Shown here: piece by piece, positions 18,108-25,907 of the stretch
Layout: each line of letters begins with the position of its first letter
Numbering within the stretch: position 1 is the stretch's first letter
Source: Bacteroidia bacterium
GTDB lineage: Bacteria; Bacteroidota; Bacteroidia; Flavobacteriales_D; JAUILH01
DNA: 43,824 nucleotides
Direction: 5' to 3'
Assembly (NCBI GenBank): GCA_030433115.1
Contig: JAUILH010000017.1
Location: 1 to 43,824, forward strand
Notes under the pieces: model-generated
The model's database searches: none
What the model was told of the DNA's origin: nothing
What the model saw: the letters and a program-made list of their open reading frames with translations, nothing else
Made by a program: the position numbers and the translations under genes

Positions 18108-19441
18108 CTGTCAAATGTCAAACGAGCTCCCTGACCGTACTCTATAATTTGTCCTTTGTCGTAAGCCAGGTTTCCGTTAATGAATGTACTCACAATACTA
18201 GATTTAAAAGTATGGCCTTCAAAAGGAGACCAGCCACATTTATATAGTAAGTTGTCTTTAGAAACGGGGTAGGGTTTATTCAAATCAAGCAATACCAAAT
18301 CTGCAAAATAACCTTCTCGTATATATCCTCTTTCCGCGATATCAAAACACTCAACCAGCGCATGAGATGTCTTGTGAACAATCGTTTCCAAGCTGATCTT
18401 CCCCTGGTGATACAGATCAATTAAACTCTGCACAGCATGTTGAACCAATGGCCCACCAGATGGTGCGTTGAAATAAGACTGACTCTTTTCTTCAATGGTG
18501 TGTGGTGCATGATCCGTTGCGATCACATCAATTCTATTGTCTAAAACTGCCGCTAAAATGGCATCTCTGTCCGACTTACTTTTAACCGCAGGGTTCCATT
18601 TGATGTGTGTGCCCTTATCTGCATATTGGCTATCGTCAAACCAAAGGTGATGAACGCAAGCTTCCGCTGTAATCCTTTTTTCAGTGAGTGGAATGTCATT
18701 TCTGAATAAGTCCAGTTCTTTGGCAGTACTGATGTGCAAAATGTGCAATCTTGTACCGTGCTTTTTAGCCAAGGCAGATGCCTTGGACGATGATAGATAA
18801 CAGGCTTCAGTGTCTCTAATAACGGGATGTTGGTCGATGGGTACATTCTCACCGTATTTGGCTTTCGCGATCTCAACATTTCGTCTGATTGTGGCTTCAT
18901 CCTCACAATGAGTGGCAATGAGCATATCGCATTTAGAAAAAATCGACTCCAATACAGATTCTTCATCCACTAACATGTTTCCGGTAGACGATCCCATGAA
19001 TACTTTTACCCCACAGACATTGGACTTGTTTGTTTTCAGAACCTCTTCAATATTGTCGTTACTGGCTCCCATGAAGAAGGAATAATTGGCCAGCGAATCC
19101 TTACTGGCAATGTCGTACTTGTCTTGAAGTAATTCCTGAGTTAGACTCTGAGGTTTGGTATTGGGCATTTCCATAAAGGAAGTAATACCACCAGCTACAG
19201 CAGCTCTTGATTCAGTGCGAATGTTTGCTTTGTGAGTGAGCCCAGGTTCTCTGAAGTGCACTTGATCGTCAATCATTCCAGGGATCAAATGAAGCCCTTC
19301 TCCATCTATTTCTGTACAATTCGAATCATTGTGAATGGGCGTTGAACTGATTTGTTCAATCCTTTGGTTTTTGATGTGAACATCCTTAACGCTTTGTTCA
19401 CCTTCATTGACAACGGTGACGTTTCTGATAATTGTACTCAT
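18104..19441 (-). CDS. pyrC: Dihydroorotase (class I type)
   Basis: Catalyses the third step of pyrimidine synthesis, cyclising carbamoyl-aspartate to dihydroorotate. Of 445 residues, the recognisable motifs are VHFREPG (residues 61-67), the bridging-lysine region KVFMGSS (Lys146), THCEDE (His178), LHILHIST (His236) and ATDHAPH (Asp310). Where most class I enzymes have H-x-H, this protein has Gln60-Val-His62. I start at ATG 19441, because it overlaps the upstream glycosyltransferase stop as ATGA and begins with the family-typical strand; an in-frame ATG 45 bases upstream lies inside the previous gene. Confidence 0.94.
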   Translation of the reverse strand: MSTIIRNVTVVNEGEQSVKDVHIKNQRIEQISSTPIHNDSNCTEIDGEGLHLIPGMIDDQVHFREPGLTHKANIRTESRAAVAGGITSFMEMPNTKPQSLTQELLQDKYDIASKDSLANYSFFMGASNDNIEEVLKTNKSNVCGVKVFMGSSTGNMLVDEESVLESIFSKCDMLIATHCEDEATIRRNVEIAKAKYGENVPIDQHPVIRDTEACYLSSSKASALAKKHGTRLHILHISTAKELDLFRNDIPLTEKRITAEACVHHLWFDDSQYADKGTHIKWNPAVKSKSDRDAILAAVLDNRIDVIATDHAPHTIEEKSQSYFNAPSGGPLVQHAVQSLIDLYHQGKISLETIVHKTSHALVECFDIAERGYIREGYFADLVLLDLNKPYPVSKDNLLYKCGWSPFEGHTFKSSIVSTFINGNLAYDKGQIIEYGQGARLTFDR

Positions 19442-20160
19442 TTGATTTTTTTGATCTTTTTTCGTCTCATTTTCCAAACGCCCCAAAAAGCTTCTTTGAA
19501 AATAGACATGCTCATTTTCGATTCACCAAACTCTCTGTCGATAAATGTAATCGGCACCTCAACCACATTAAACCCTAACCGCTTGGCTGTATATTTCATC
19601 TCAATTTGAAAGGCGTAGCCAACGAACTTAATTTGACTCATGTCGATTGCTTCCAAGACCTCTCTTCTATAGCATTTAAAACCGGCAGTGGTGTCTTTGG
19701 TATTAATCCAAAGAATAGTTCTTACATACAAACTGGCACCGTAAGACATCAACCAGCGCATAAACGGCCAGTTCTTAACCTTTCCTCCCTTGCAATAGCG
19801 ACTGCCAACCGCCACATCTCCACCATCCACACAGGCTTGCCTCAACCGGGGTAAATCCTTTGGATTGTGGGAGAAGTCTGCATCCATTTCAAAAACATAG
19901 GCATAATCACGTTCCAAAGCCCATTTAAAGCCATGGATATAGGCGGTTCCCAGACCTTGTTTCCCTGTTCTCTCCTCGATGAAGAGGCGTTCGGGAAATT
20001 CCTTTTGTAGCTCCTTCACAATGTCTGCTGTGCCATCAGGTGAGCCATCATCAACAATTAAAACATTGAAGTCCACCTCAAGGTCAAATACCGCACGAAT
20101 AATATTTTCGGCGTTTTCCTTTTCATTGTAGGTTGGTATGATGACTAAACTATCGCTCAT
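19438..20160 (-). CDS. Glycosyltransferase family 2, polyprenol-phosphate mannose synthase-like
   Basis: 240 residues with a GT-A fold: the IIPTYNEKEN start, IVDDGSPDGTAD (DDGS at 37-40), the metal-binding D-A-D at 93-95 in FEMDADFSHNP, GSRY, and a basic C-terminus (KMRRKKIKKIK). No transmembrane segments follow, as in the short, soluble DPM1-like class that moves mannose or glucose from a nucleotide sugar to polyprenol phosphate. The substrate is inferred from the family. It is the first gene of the GT2-pyrC-DUF4296 operon; the stop overlaps the pyrC start by four bases. Confidence 0.93.
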   Translation of the reverse strand: MSDSLVIIPTYNEKENAENIIRAVFDLEVDFNVLIVDDGSPDGTADIVKELQKEFPERLFIEERTGKQGLGTAYIHGFKWALERDYAYVFEMDADFSHNPKDLPRLRQACVDGGDVAVGSRYCKGGKVKNWPFMRWLMSYGASLYVRTILWINTKDTTAGFKCYRREVLEAIDMSQIKFVGYAFQIEMKYTAKRLGFNVVEVPITFIDREFGESKMSMSIFKEAFWGVWKMRRKKIKKIK

Positions 20161-20255
20161 AAAGGACTGCTAAGATAATAATCACGCTTGTATAATGAGA
20201 TATTGTTTTTGCGACTTTCTCAATTTAACAAGATTTAAGAAACTGTAACTTTCTT

Positions 20256-20276
20256 CGCTTCAAACATTATGAAGCG
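20256..20276. other. Inverted repeat in divergent intergenic region
   Basis: CGCTTCA and TGAAGCG form a perfect 7-bp inverted repeat around a 7-base spacer, in the 192-base region between the divergent glycosyltransferase and VWA-OmpA genes, and 20 bases upstream of the predicted promoter box of the latter. No T-run follows, so a protein-binding site is as likely as a hairpin. Confidence 0.35.
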
Positions 20277-20295
20277 GACGCGTTTAAATTAGAAT

Positions 20296-20303
20296 TAGTT
20301 TTG
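20296..20303 (+). promoter_or_regulatory. Predicted -7 box of VWA-OmpA gene
   Basis: TAGTTTTG is an exact match to TAnnTTTG, 49 bases before the ATG at 20353. This implies a leader of about 45 bases, unlike the leaderless cases in this window. Confidence 0.4.
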
Positions 20304-20352
20304 TGCTTAGGTAAAAATGGTCTTTGGTCCGGTTTTAGATGCCATTGAATAG

Positions 20353-23187
20353 ATGAAGTTGATCATGTATGTGTTATTTTTTTTGATGCTGGCTTTCGGC
20401 CAATCAACTCTGCATGCTCAGGAAATGAGAAAATTTAGTCCGGATGGTGCTTTTTTATTGAACTACAACGGACCGGAGAATACAGAATCCGGAAACACAC
20501 GTCATACGATCAAAATATACAGTTCTAAGCACAATTGTACCATGCAAACCATACAATTGTTCTCAAGAACAGAAGAAACTATCGTCGATATCAATATCAG
20601 TACCAATGGTGCTTTACTTGTGATCAAAACGGATCAAATTCAACGGATCTATAATGTGCGCAATGGAGATTTAATTATGGCGAGTGAGCTGGGGAAGGAA
20701 ATCGCTCTGAGTAATCAGTCCAGTACGTTCATTGTAAGAGGAGAAAAGTATTTGATCGAATACAATGTTTATGCTCAGGAGGTTTTCCAATACAAAACAC
20801 CGAAACGCCTCAGTGTGAAAGACTTCTTTTATTTTCCTTCTGATGAAGGGTTTGCAATTATTAGCAACAGGAAGCAATACTATATTTTCGGAAGAAACAA
20901 ACCAAACTTCATGCGAAAGGCCTTTGGCAACTCACATGTGATCGATCCATATAATAAACAATGCCATATTTTTAATTTGCTGGGAAGCAATGGAACAGTT
21001 TTAACGGTGAATTATACGGCTATTCGCAAGCAGCGCATGCTCACTACCACCAAACTCTTTAAACAATACGTGAAGGAAGAATCAAAAGATAAGGATAAAA
21101 AAATCAGTGCACCACGACTCATCAAAGGATATACAAAGTTGAGCTCGAATGGGTCTTACATTGCATATGCTGTGCAAACCGGCGATCATGAAAAAATGGC
21201 ATTGATTCATCACCTCAATTCAAATAAAATCATTCATACACTCGAATTTGAAGGAAACAAAGATTATCCTGAATTAACCTGGATGAATGATTCCCTGCTC
21301 GCTATTAGAAAATCTCCATTGTCTTATGATATCATGCATGTGCCATCTGGTCGCATTCAAAACCAACTCAACTATACATTTAAGTTTCCGGAAGGTGATA
21401 AGGGGATTGGAGATAAGAAACTGGCGAAACAAATTCAAATCTCCAATAACATGAGGTATGCCTATGTTTCGAGCAAAAAATCAACTTTCTTCAGTTTGGG
21501 AGCTATTCGTCAATTGAGGTCCTATTCTGAGAAAACAAAACCTCTGTTCTTTGATGCTTCTTCAAGCCACATTTTAGTTGAAAAAGATGGTCAACTTGGC
21601 TTAATAAAGACGGCAGATATTGAAATGGATTTGGGCAATGATGAAATCAGATTTTACCCATTGAACGATTCTTGTGGCTTCAAACCTGAAGATGTTTTGG
21701 GAGATGCTGAGCCACCAATTGCATATGACTACCCTAAGTTTGAACGAATCAAACACATTTCAGAGGTGAGTGATACCACTGAGTTAAAAATGGTGCTCCA
21801 AACCTTATCCAATAAAGACACGATCACGGAAGTAGAATTCCAGATTATGGACAAGTATGGCAATTACTATACGGGTGCGGCTGATAAGGAACACAGGCAT
21901 TTGTGGTGTAATCTGGTACGCCAATATGCCAAAGAAAATCCTGAGCAACTTACCGACTTTACGGTAGCGGAAATGACTGATGACACACCCATGAAACTGG
22001 CCATATCTGTTGTATTGGATTACAGTGGATCCATGGGGATGGGAAGAATCATTGCATTGGAGGATGGCTTGAAAACTTTCTTTGAGAGCAAAGCAGAGAC
22101 AGATGGCGTGAGCATTGTGAAGTATGATTATACTGTAGATGCACAAGGACCTTTGAGCACAGAGGTGGCTATGTTGAAAAGCAATTTGGATAAGAAATCT
22201 TATGACGAATATGGTGGCGCAACAGCCCTGCTGGATGGTACCAGATTAGGAATAGAGCAGGTGCAACACGAAACTGAATTTGATGAACGCATTGTGATTG
22301 TAATTACAGACGGGAATGAGAATTCATCCTTCAGTTCCAAAAACGGGGTGATTGCCCAGGCGATTGAACAAGGCGTAAAGGTGTATACCATTGGATTTGG
22401 AGATTTTATTAGCGAATCGTATCTCAAAGGAATTGCCTACAACACCAATGGTGGTTACTATCGAATTTATCGATCTAATGAGTTGCGCTGGATTTACCAG
22501 GATATCTACCAAAAGGTGAAGCATTACTACAAAATACGTTATGTGAGTCCCGAATACGGCAAGTACAAAACACTGGTGAAACTGTGCCCGGAAACAGCAA
22601 AATCAACTTCTTTAAGTGTGAGCTATGACAATACGCCGGTCGATTTATCTAAGATCGACTTGAGTGGAGAAGATGGTTTCGAGATTCCGTTTGAGAATAT
22701 TTCAAGTTCTAAGAAAGAAGTGTCTCAATTGGAAAATGTCAAGAATATTGAGGATTTTACCCAAATAAATTTTGCCGATATCAAGACAATTCATCGAAGA
22801 AGTCCTAACACAAATCAAGAAATGATTTCCAAGGAGAGACAAGAGTTCGATACCTTGTCGCTGCCTAAATTTGAATTTGTTTTCGACAAAACCATCATCA
22901 CCAATGATCCGGCAGAAGAGATTGCGATGGTGCTTGATTTTATGAAAAAATATCCTCACGTGTCTCTTGAGATCGTTGGGCATACAGACAATGAAGGCGG
23001 GGAAGATTACAACCTTAAGTTGAGTAAGGACCGTGCTGAAAAAGTAAGAAAACTGCTCATTTCCAGGGGGGCAAATGAAGCCCGACTCTTATCTATCGGT
23101 ATGGGGGCTACTGATCCTCTTGTATCCAACGATACTGAGGAGGGAAGACAAACTAATCGGCGTGTTGTGTTTGTTTTGGTGGAGTAA
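20353..23187 (+). CDS. Envelope protein with WD-like N-domain, VWA domain and OmpA C-terminal domain
   Basis: 944 residues with a signal peptide (MYVLFFLMLAFG core, cut after HA near residue 22). Residues about 25-440 look like a beta-propeller (repeated short strands, IKIYSSKHN, KLSSNGSYIAYAV, ILVEKDGQLGL). A von Willebrand A domain spans about 548-735 with an intact MIDAS (D-Y-S-G-S, a later Thr in GGATALLDG, and VIVITDGNEN). An OmpA-like peptidoglycan-binding domain closes the protein (about 835-944; GHTDNEGGEDYN, LSKDRAEKVRKLL, TNRRVVFV). This predicts an outer-membrane or periplasmic protein held to the cell wall, with a metal-dependent ligand site. No partner is evident. The start is supported by the signal peptide. 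Confidence 0.9.
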   Translation: MKLIMYVLFFLMLAFGQSTLHAQEMRKFSPDGAFLLNYNGPENTESGNTRHTIKIYSSKHNCTMQTIQLFSRTEETIVDINISTNGALLVIKTDQIQRIYNVRNGDLIMASELGKEIALSNQSSTFIVRGEKYLIEYNVYAQEVFQYKTPKRLSVKDFFYFPSDEGFAIISNRKQYYIFGRNKPNFMRKAFGNSHVIDPYNKQCHIFNLLGSNGTVLTVNYTAIRKQRMLTTTKLFKQYVKEESKDKDKKISAPRLIKGYTKLSSNGSYIAYAVQTGDHEKMALIHHLNSNKIIHTLEFEGNKDYPELTWMNDSLLAIRKSPLSYDIMHVPSGRIQNQLNYTFKFPEGDKGIGDKKLAKQIQISNNMRYAYVSSKKSTFFSLGAIRQLRSYSEKTKPLFFDASSSHILVEKDGQLGLIKTADIEMDLGNDEIRFYPLNDSCGFKPEDVLGDAEPPIAYDYPKFERIKHISEVSDTTELKMVLQTLSNKDTITEVEFQIMDKYGNYYTGAADKEHRHLWCNLVRQYAKENPEQLTDFTVAEMTDDTPMKLAISVVLDYSGSMGMGRIIALEDGLKTFFESKAETDGVSIVKYDYTVDAQGPLSTEVAMLKSNLDKKSYDEYGGATALLDGTRLGIEQVQHETEFDERIVIVITDGNENSSFSSKNGVIAQAIEQGVKVYTIGFGDFISESYLKGIAYNTNGGYYRIYRSNELRWIYQDIYQKVKHYYKIRYVSPEYGKYKTLVKLCPETAKSTSLSVSYDNTPVDLSKIDLSGEDGFEIPFENISSSKKEVSQLENVKNIEDFTQINFADIKTIHRRSPNTNQEMISKERQEFDTLSLPKFEFVFDKTIITNDPAEEIAMVLDFMKKYPHVSLEIVGHTDNEGGEDYNLKLSKDRAEKVRKLLISRGANEARLLSIGMGATDPLVSNDTEEGRQTNRRVVFVLVE

Positions 23188-23218
23188 TTTGCAAGTGCAT
23201 TTATCTGTTCTTTTTCAG

Positions 23219-23249
23219 TTGTATCTTCAGTCTAAAAACGATACATTTG
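23219..23249 (+). promoter_or_regulatory. Predicted promoter (TTG, 20-bp spacer, TACATTTG), leaderless
   Basis: TTG at 23219-23221, a 20-base spacer and an exact TACATTTG at 23242-23249 match the Bacteroidota -33/-7 arrangement. The box ends four bases before the ATG at 23254, predicting a leaderless transcript. It is the best-formed promoter in the window, because the -33 element is present. Confidence 0.6.
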
Positions 23250-23253
23250 AGTC

Positions 23254-23691
23254 ATGACACACAACGACCTAAAAACGCTCGTACAGAGCATAGCCGATAA
23301 ATGGAAATATAAACTTGAAGAACTGGAAGGCGAGAAACTCCGATTGGATGTGGCCATTAAAATGAAGGACGACACCTGGCGCTACCAGTTTGTGTATTTA
23401 TGGATCAAGGTACAGGGAGACCACTCCTATGTTTACATGAACAGTAGAGTAGGTCAGTACGATAGACGCGTGGATCTGTATAAATTATTGGTGGAGTCGG
23501 GGTATGGTCGTTACTGTGCGGTCACCATTTTACCAGATAAATTAGATGGCAGAGATGTGGAGAGCATTTGTGTATCAGCTTGTCCACATGCCAAGGTGGT
23601 GAACGAGGAGCTGCTTGATCAGATTATTTATGATGTGGCTTTCAATGCGGATTATTTAGAAAAGATGTTGTTTGGGGAGGATAAACATTAG
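23254..23691 (+). CDS. Small cytoplasmic protein, YbjN/secretion-chaperone-like fold suspected
   Basis: 145 residues, no signal peptide, acidic. The order helix, sheet (RLDVAIKMKDDTWRYQFVYL), YVYMNSRVG, helix (LYKLLVESGY), sheet (CAVTILPD), sheet (ICVSACPHA) and a final helix ending VAFNADYLEKML resembles the YbjN/type III-chaperone alpha-beta fold, which binds other proteins. This is shape recognition only and I cannot name a family. It has its own promoter and lies between two envelope-protein genes. Confidence 0.82.
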   Translation: MTHNDLKTLVQSIADKWKYKLEELEGEKLRLDVAIKMKDDTWRYQFVYLWIKVQGDHSYVYMNSRVGQYDRRVDLYKLLVESGYGRYCAVTILPDKLDGRDVESICVSACPHAKVVNEELLDQIIYDVAFNADYLEKMLFGEDKH

Positions 23692-23703
23692 TCTTTCCTA
23701 AGT

Positions 23704-25065
23704 ATGAAGAGAATTGTCACACTGATTCTGTCTTTTTTCATGCTCGCTCAAGGAGTTTGTCAGAACGAGCAGAGTGATGGTACTGAGATTTTCATGTTTT
23801 ACCCTGTGGCATTTCAATGGGATGATTCAGATGCTCTTCCTGATTCGCTTTTGATGCAACTTTGTTATTATTATGATCCAGGTATTCCACATGACTTAAC
23901 GCTTGGATCTTTTTCCAAAGAGGCTCATGATGTTCTGTTGAAAACTGTCTCCAGATCAATTGAAAAGAAGCATTTGAGACGTGATCATGAAGACCTTTTA
24001 ATGAATGCTGGAGATCTCAACTTCTTCAATTATTCTGAAGAAGACAATTACCTGACTGCGGATTTACATCAACTTCAAAGAATTTCTGAGTTAATCGGAA
24101 CTTTCAAAACGCACGAACTGGTCATTAGTGATACGGCAAATGAGTTGAGTGATATTGTCATTCAAGGCGGAAGATATAGAGTGCAGTACCGAATGGATAC
24201 TACAGTAGCACCAGTGGGACATGATAATCAAGGATTCCCCATTTACGCGCAAGCTGACCTGGATATTTTCGGTGCTCCCAAAAATTATGTGCTTCATTGG
24301 TCGGAGCCTCACAGAATAAACGCACTTTCTTTTTTTGAGAAATGGACCCTGGATGAATCGGGTCTTACAAAAGAAATAAAAGGCTACAGTTTACCAAGTT
24401 CTCCAAATCACAGAGATTTTTGTTATGCCGCCGAAAGTTCCGCCAAAGGTCCTTTGTTTAAGTCAAATGTTTGTTATACAAGTTTGTTAAGTGTTCCAGA
24501 GTACAAACCAGGTCGGTCTCATCCGGCAGAAATGGAAAAGATTAAATACTTCACAGAGTTCATCTTTGAATTATTGAACCAGGCCAAAAAAGGAAGCTAT
24601 GATCTGTATGATGTCTCAAAATTGATAGAAGAAGACACCAGTCGTTTGAATGACCTGAGTTATATTGATGAACAGATATCCCAAAACAATGTGGCACCAA
24701 GTTCATGGAATAGCTTATCAACACCAGATGAATCCCATACCATGTTTTTTCATACATCTCAAAAGTATGATTCAACTGCCAGTCCAATAATGTCTGATGA
24801 TCCGTGGGACGACGGAAGATATCGACCGGAAGATCTTGATGAAAAAGGTCAACCCAAAATTTTTGAAGCTTACAGATATCAAGTACTCAATTGGAAGGAG
24901 CATTTGATTGGTTTTCGTTTCCTTGAAGATTGGTATTTAAATGAATCAACGGGATCTTTTATCAAGGAAGTGAAAGGTATGAGTTTACAATTTGAACTGG
25001 TTCAGCCAGCCTGGTCTCCTTATCCACCGGAAACTCGGGAAGTGTACATTCGCTTCAAAGATTAA
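23704..25065 (+). CDS. Secreted protein with duplicated GldN-like motif, function unknown
   Basis: 453 residues with a signal peptide (IVTLILSFFMLAQG). Two segments look alike: about residues 160-230 (YRVQYRMDTT, then LHWSEPHRINALSFFEKWTL, then LTKEIKGYSL) and about 375-440 (YRPEDLDEKGQ, then EHLIGFRFLEDWYLNESTGS, then FIKEVKGMSL). The pattern W-x-x-(D/N)-x-S-x-x-x-x-(K/R)-x-I/V-x-G-x-S/A resembles the periplasmic T9SS/gliding protein GldN. I see this by eye and rate it weak. It begins 12 bases after the small gene upstream, so they may share a message. Its stop overlaps that of the convergent gene by three bases. Confidence 0.85.
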   Translation: MKRIVTLILSFFMLAQGVCQNEQSDGTEIFMFYPVAFQWDDSDALPDSLLMQLCYYYDPGIPHDLTLGSFSKEAHDVLLKTVSRSIEKKHLRRDHEDLLMNAGDLNFFNYSEEDNYLTADLHQLQRISELIGTFKTHELVISDTANELSDIVIQGGRYRVQYRMDTTVAPVGHDNQGFPIYAQADLDIFGAPKNYVLHWSEPHRINALSFFEKWTLDESGLTKEIKGYSLPSSPNHRDFCYAAESSAKGPLFKSNVCYTSLLSVPEYKPGRSHPAEMEKIKYFTEFIFELLNQAKKGSYDLYDVSKLIEEDTSRLNDLSYIDEQISQNNVAPSSWNSLSTPDESHTMFFHTSQKYDSTASPIMSDDPWDDGRYRPEDLDEKGQPKIFEAYRYQVLNWKEHLIGFRFLEDWYLNESTGSFIKEVKGMSLQFELVQPAWSPYPPETREVYIRFKD

Positions 25066-25712
25066 CCTCTTCTGCGTTCCAAAAGTACCATCATCATAAA
25101 AGATAAGAGCATTCTGTCGTCTTCACCGCCATCTTCAAGTTCACCGAGTTTTTCCAGTTTGAAGCGTCTGCCCCAAAAGGATTTTTCTTTAGACAGACGA
25201 GCTACTAAGGTGCCATCCGGTCTTTTTAGAGTATACCTTGGATTACACATATATCCGGTAAAGAAGTTGACGACTGGGATTTCCCCCAAGAGGGCATCTC
25301 CCATCTTTGCCCATGGATTTTCTTCCTGAATGGTAAATTCCTGATTGTCGTGCTCATCGAAAACATTGTATGTGGCTTTCCACAGAGACTTCATTCCTTT
25401 TCTACCCACCTTCCCAAGGTTTTCTCCGGCAGCATTTTTGAAACCATAGCAGGCTCTGAAATCAATGATTCTGTCCGCAGCAATGGTGTACAAAACGTCC
25501 TTTTTGGAATCGTCGGTGAAAATTTGAACGGCTTCTTTGAATTTGAAGAGCTTTTGACGTACATAGGCAATTGTTTTCCCACCTGCATCCCGCGCAATGA
25601 AATCGTTTGATAAAGTTCCAATCTTAAATTCCAGTTCCAACGGAAAGTTAAATTCCTTTGTAGGGACTACTTCTTTGGCCAGTATACCATCATCAATCAC
25701 ACCTTCTTCCAT
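25062..25712 (-). CDS. LURP-one-related / phospholipid-scramblase-like fold protein
   Basis: 216 residues without a signal peptide. Strand-rich pattern typical of the tubby-like/LOR fold: LSNDFIARDAGGKTIAYVRQ, LFKFKEAVQIFTDD, YTIAADRIIDFRACYGF, LGKVGRKGMKSLWKATYNVF, then a hydrophobic helical segment near 140-155 and a C-terminal tail (SFMMMVLLERRRG). In eukaryotes the fold binds lipids; in bacteria the function is unknown. The ATG at 25710-25712 is the first in frame. The gene sits between a convergent neighbour and a hairpin-bearing intergenic region. Confidence 0.8.
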   Translation of the reverse strand: MEEGVIDDGILAKEVVPTKEFNFPLELEFKIGTLSNDFIARDAGGKTIAYVRQKLFKFKEAVQIFTDDSKKDVLYTIAADRIIDFRACYGFKNAAGENLGKVGRKGMKSLWKATYNVFDEHDNQEFTIQEENPWAKMGDALLGEIPVVNFFTGYMCNPRYTLKRPDGTLVARLSKEKSFWGRRFKLEKLGELEDGGEDDRMLLSFMMMVLLERRRG

Positions 25713-25729
25713 GAGCTTATTTTTTTAGA

Positions 25730-25779
25730 CACTGTGCTAGAATTTGGTTGTTTTGTGATTTTCTAGAACAGTGTTTTTT
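25730..25779 (+). terminator. Hairpin with rightward U-run, upstream of leftward gene
   Basis: The arms CACTGTGCTAGAA (25730-25742) and TTCTAGAACAGTG (25761-25773) pair over 12 of 13 positions around an 18-base loop, and TTTTTT follows at once on the plus strand. In form it is a rightward terminator, yet no rightward gene ends nearby: the closest stops at 25065. The rest of the 195-base gap (25713-25907) shows no ORF that I would defend and no exact TAnnTTTG box. Confidence 0.5.
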
Positions 25780-25907
25780 CATCAATATAATGTTTTTACC
25801 TAAAGTCTGGAAATCCTTTTTTATCTGATTTTAACCTGATTCAGTATGCACCATGCCACGCTCCCAAAACTTTTACTAATGCACCGGCTAACGCGACAGC
25901 ACAGGCT

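Noticed and set aside
19441..19486. Upstream ATG (19486) for dihydroorotase
   Set aside because: It lies in the 3' end of the glycosyltransferase gene and adds a charged stretch not expected in the family; ATG 19441 gives the ATGA overlap also seen at the next junction.
25780..25907. Possible small ORF or attachment-like direct repeats (GGTGCAT) after the SpoIIE gene
   Set aside because: The direct repeat is only seven bases and no reading frame shows a convincing start, composition or motif.
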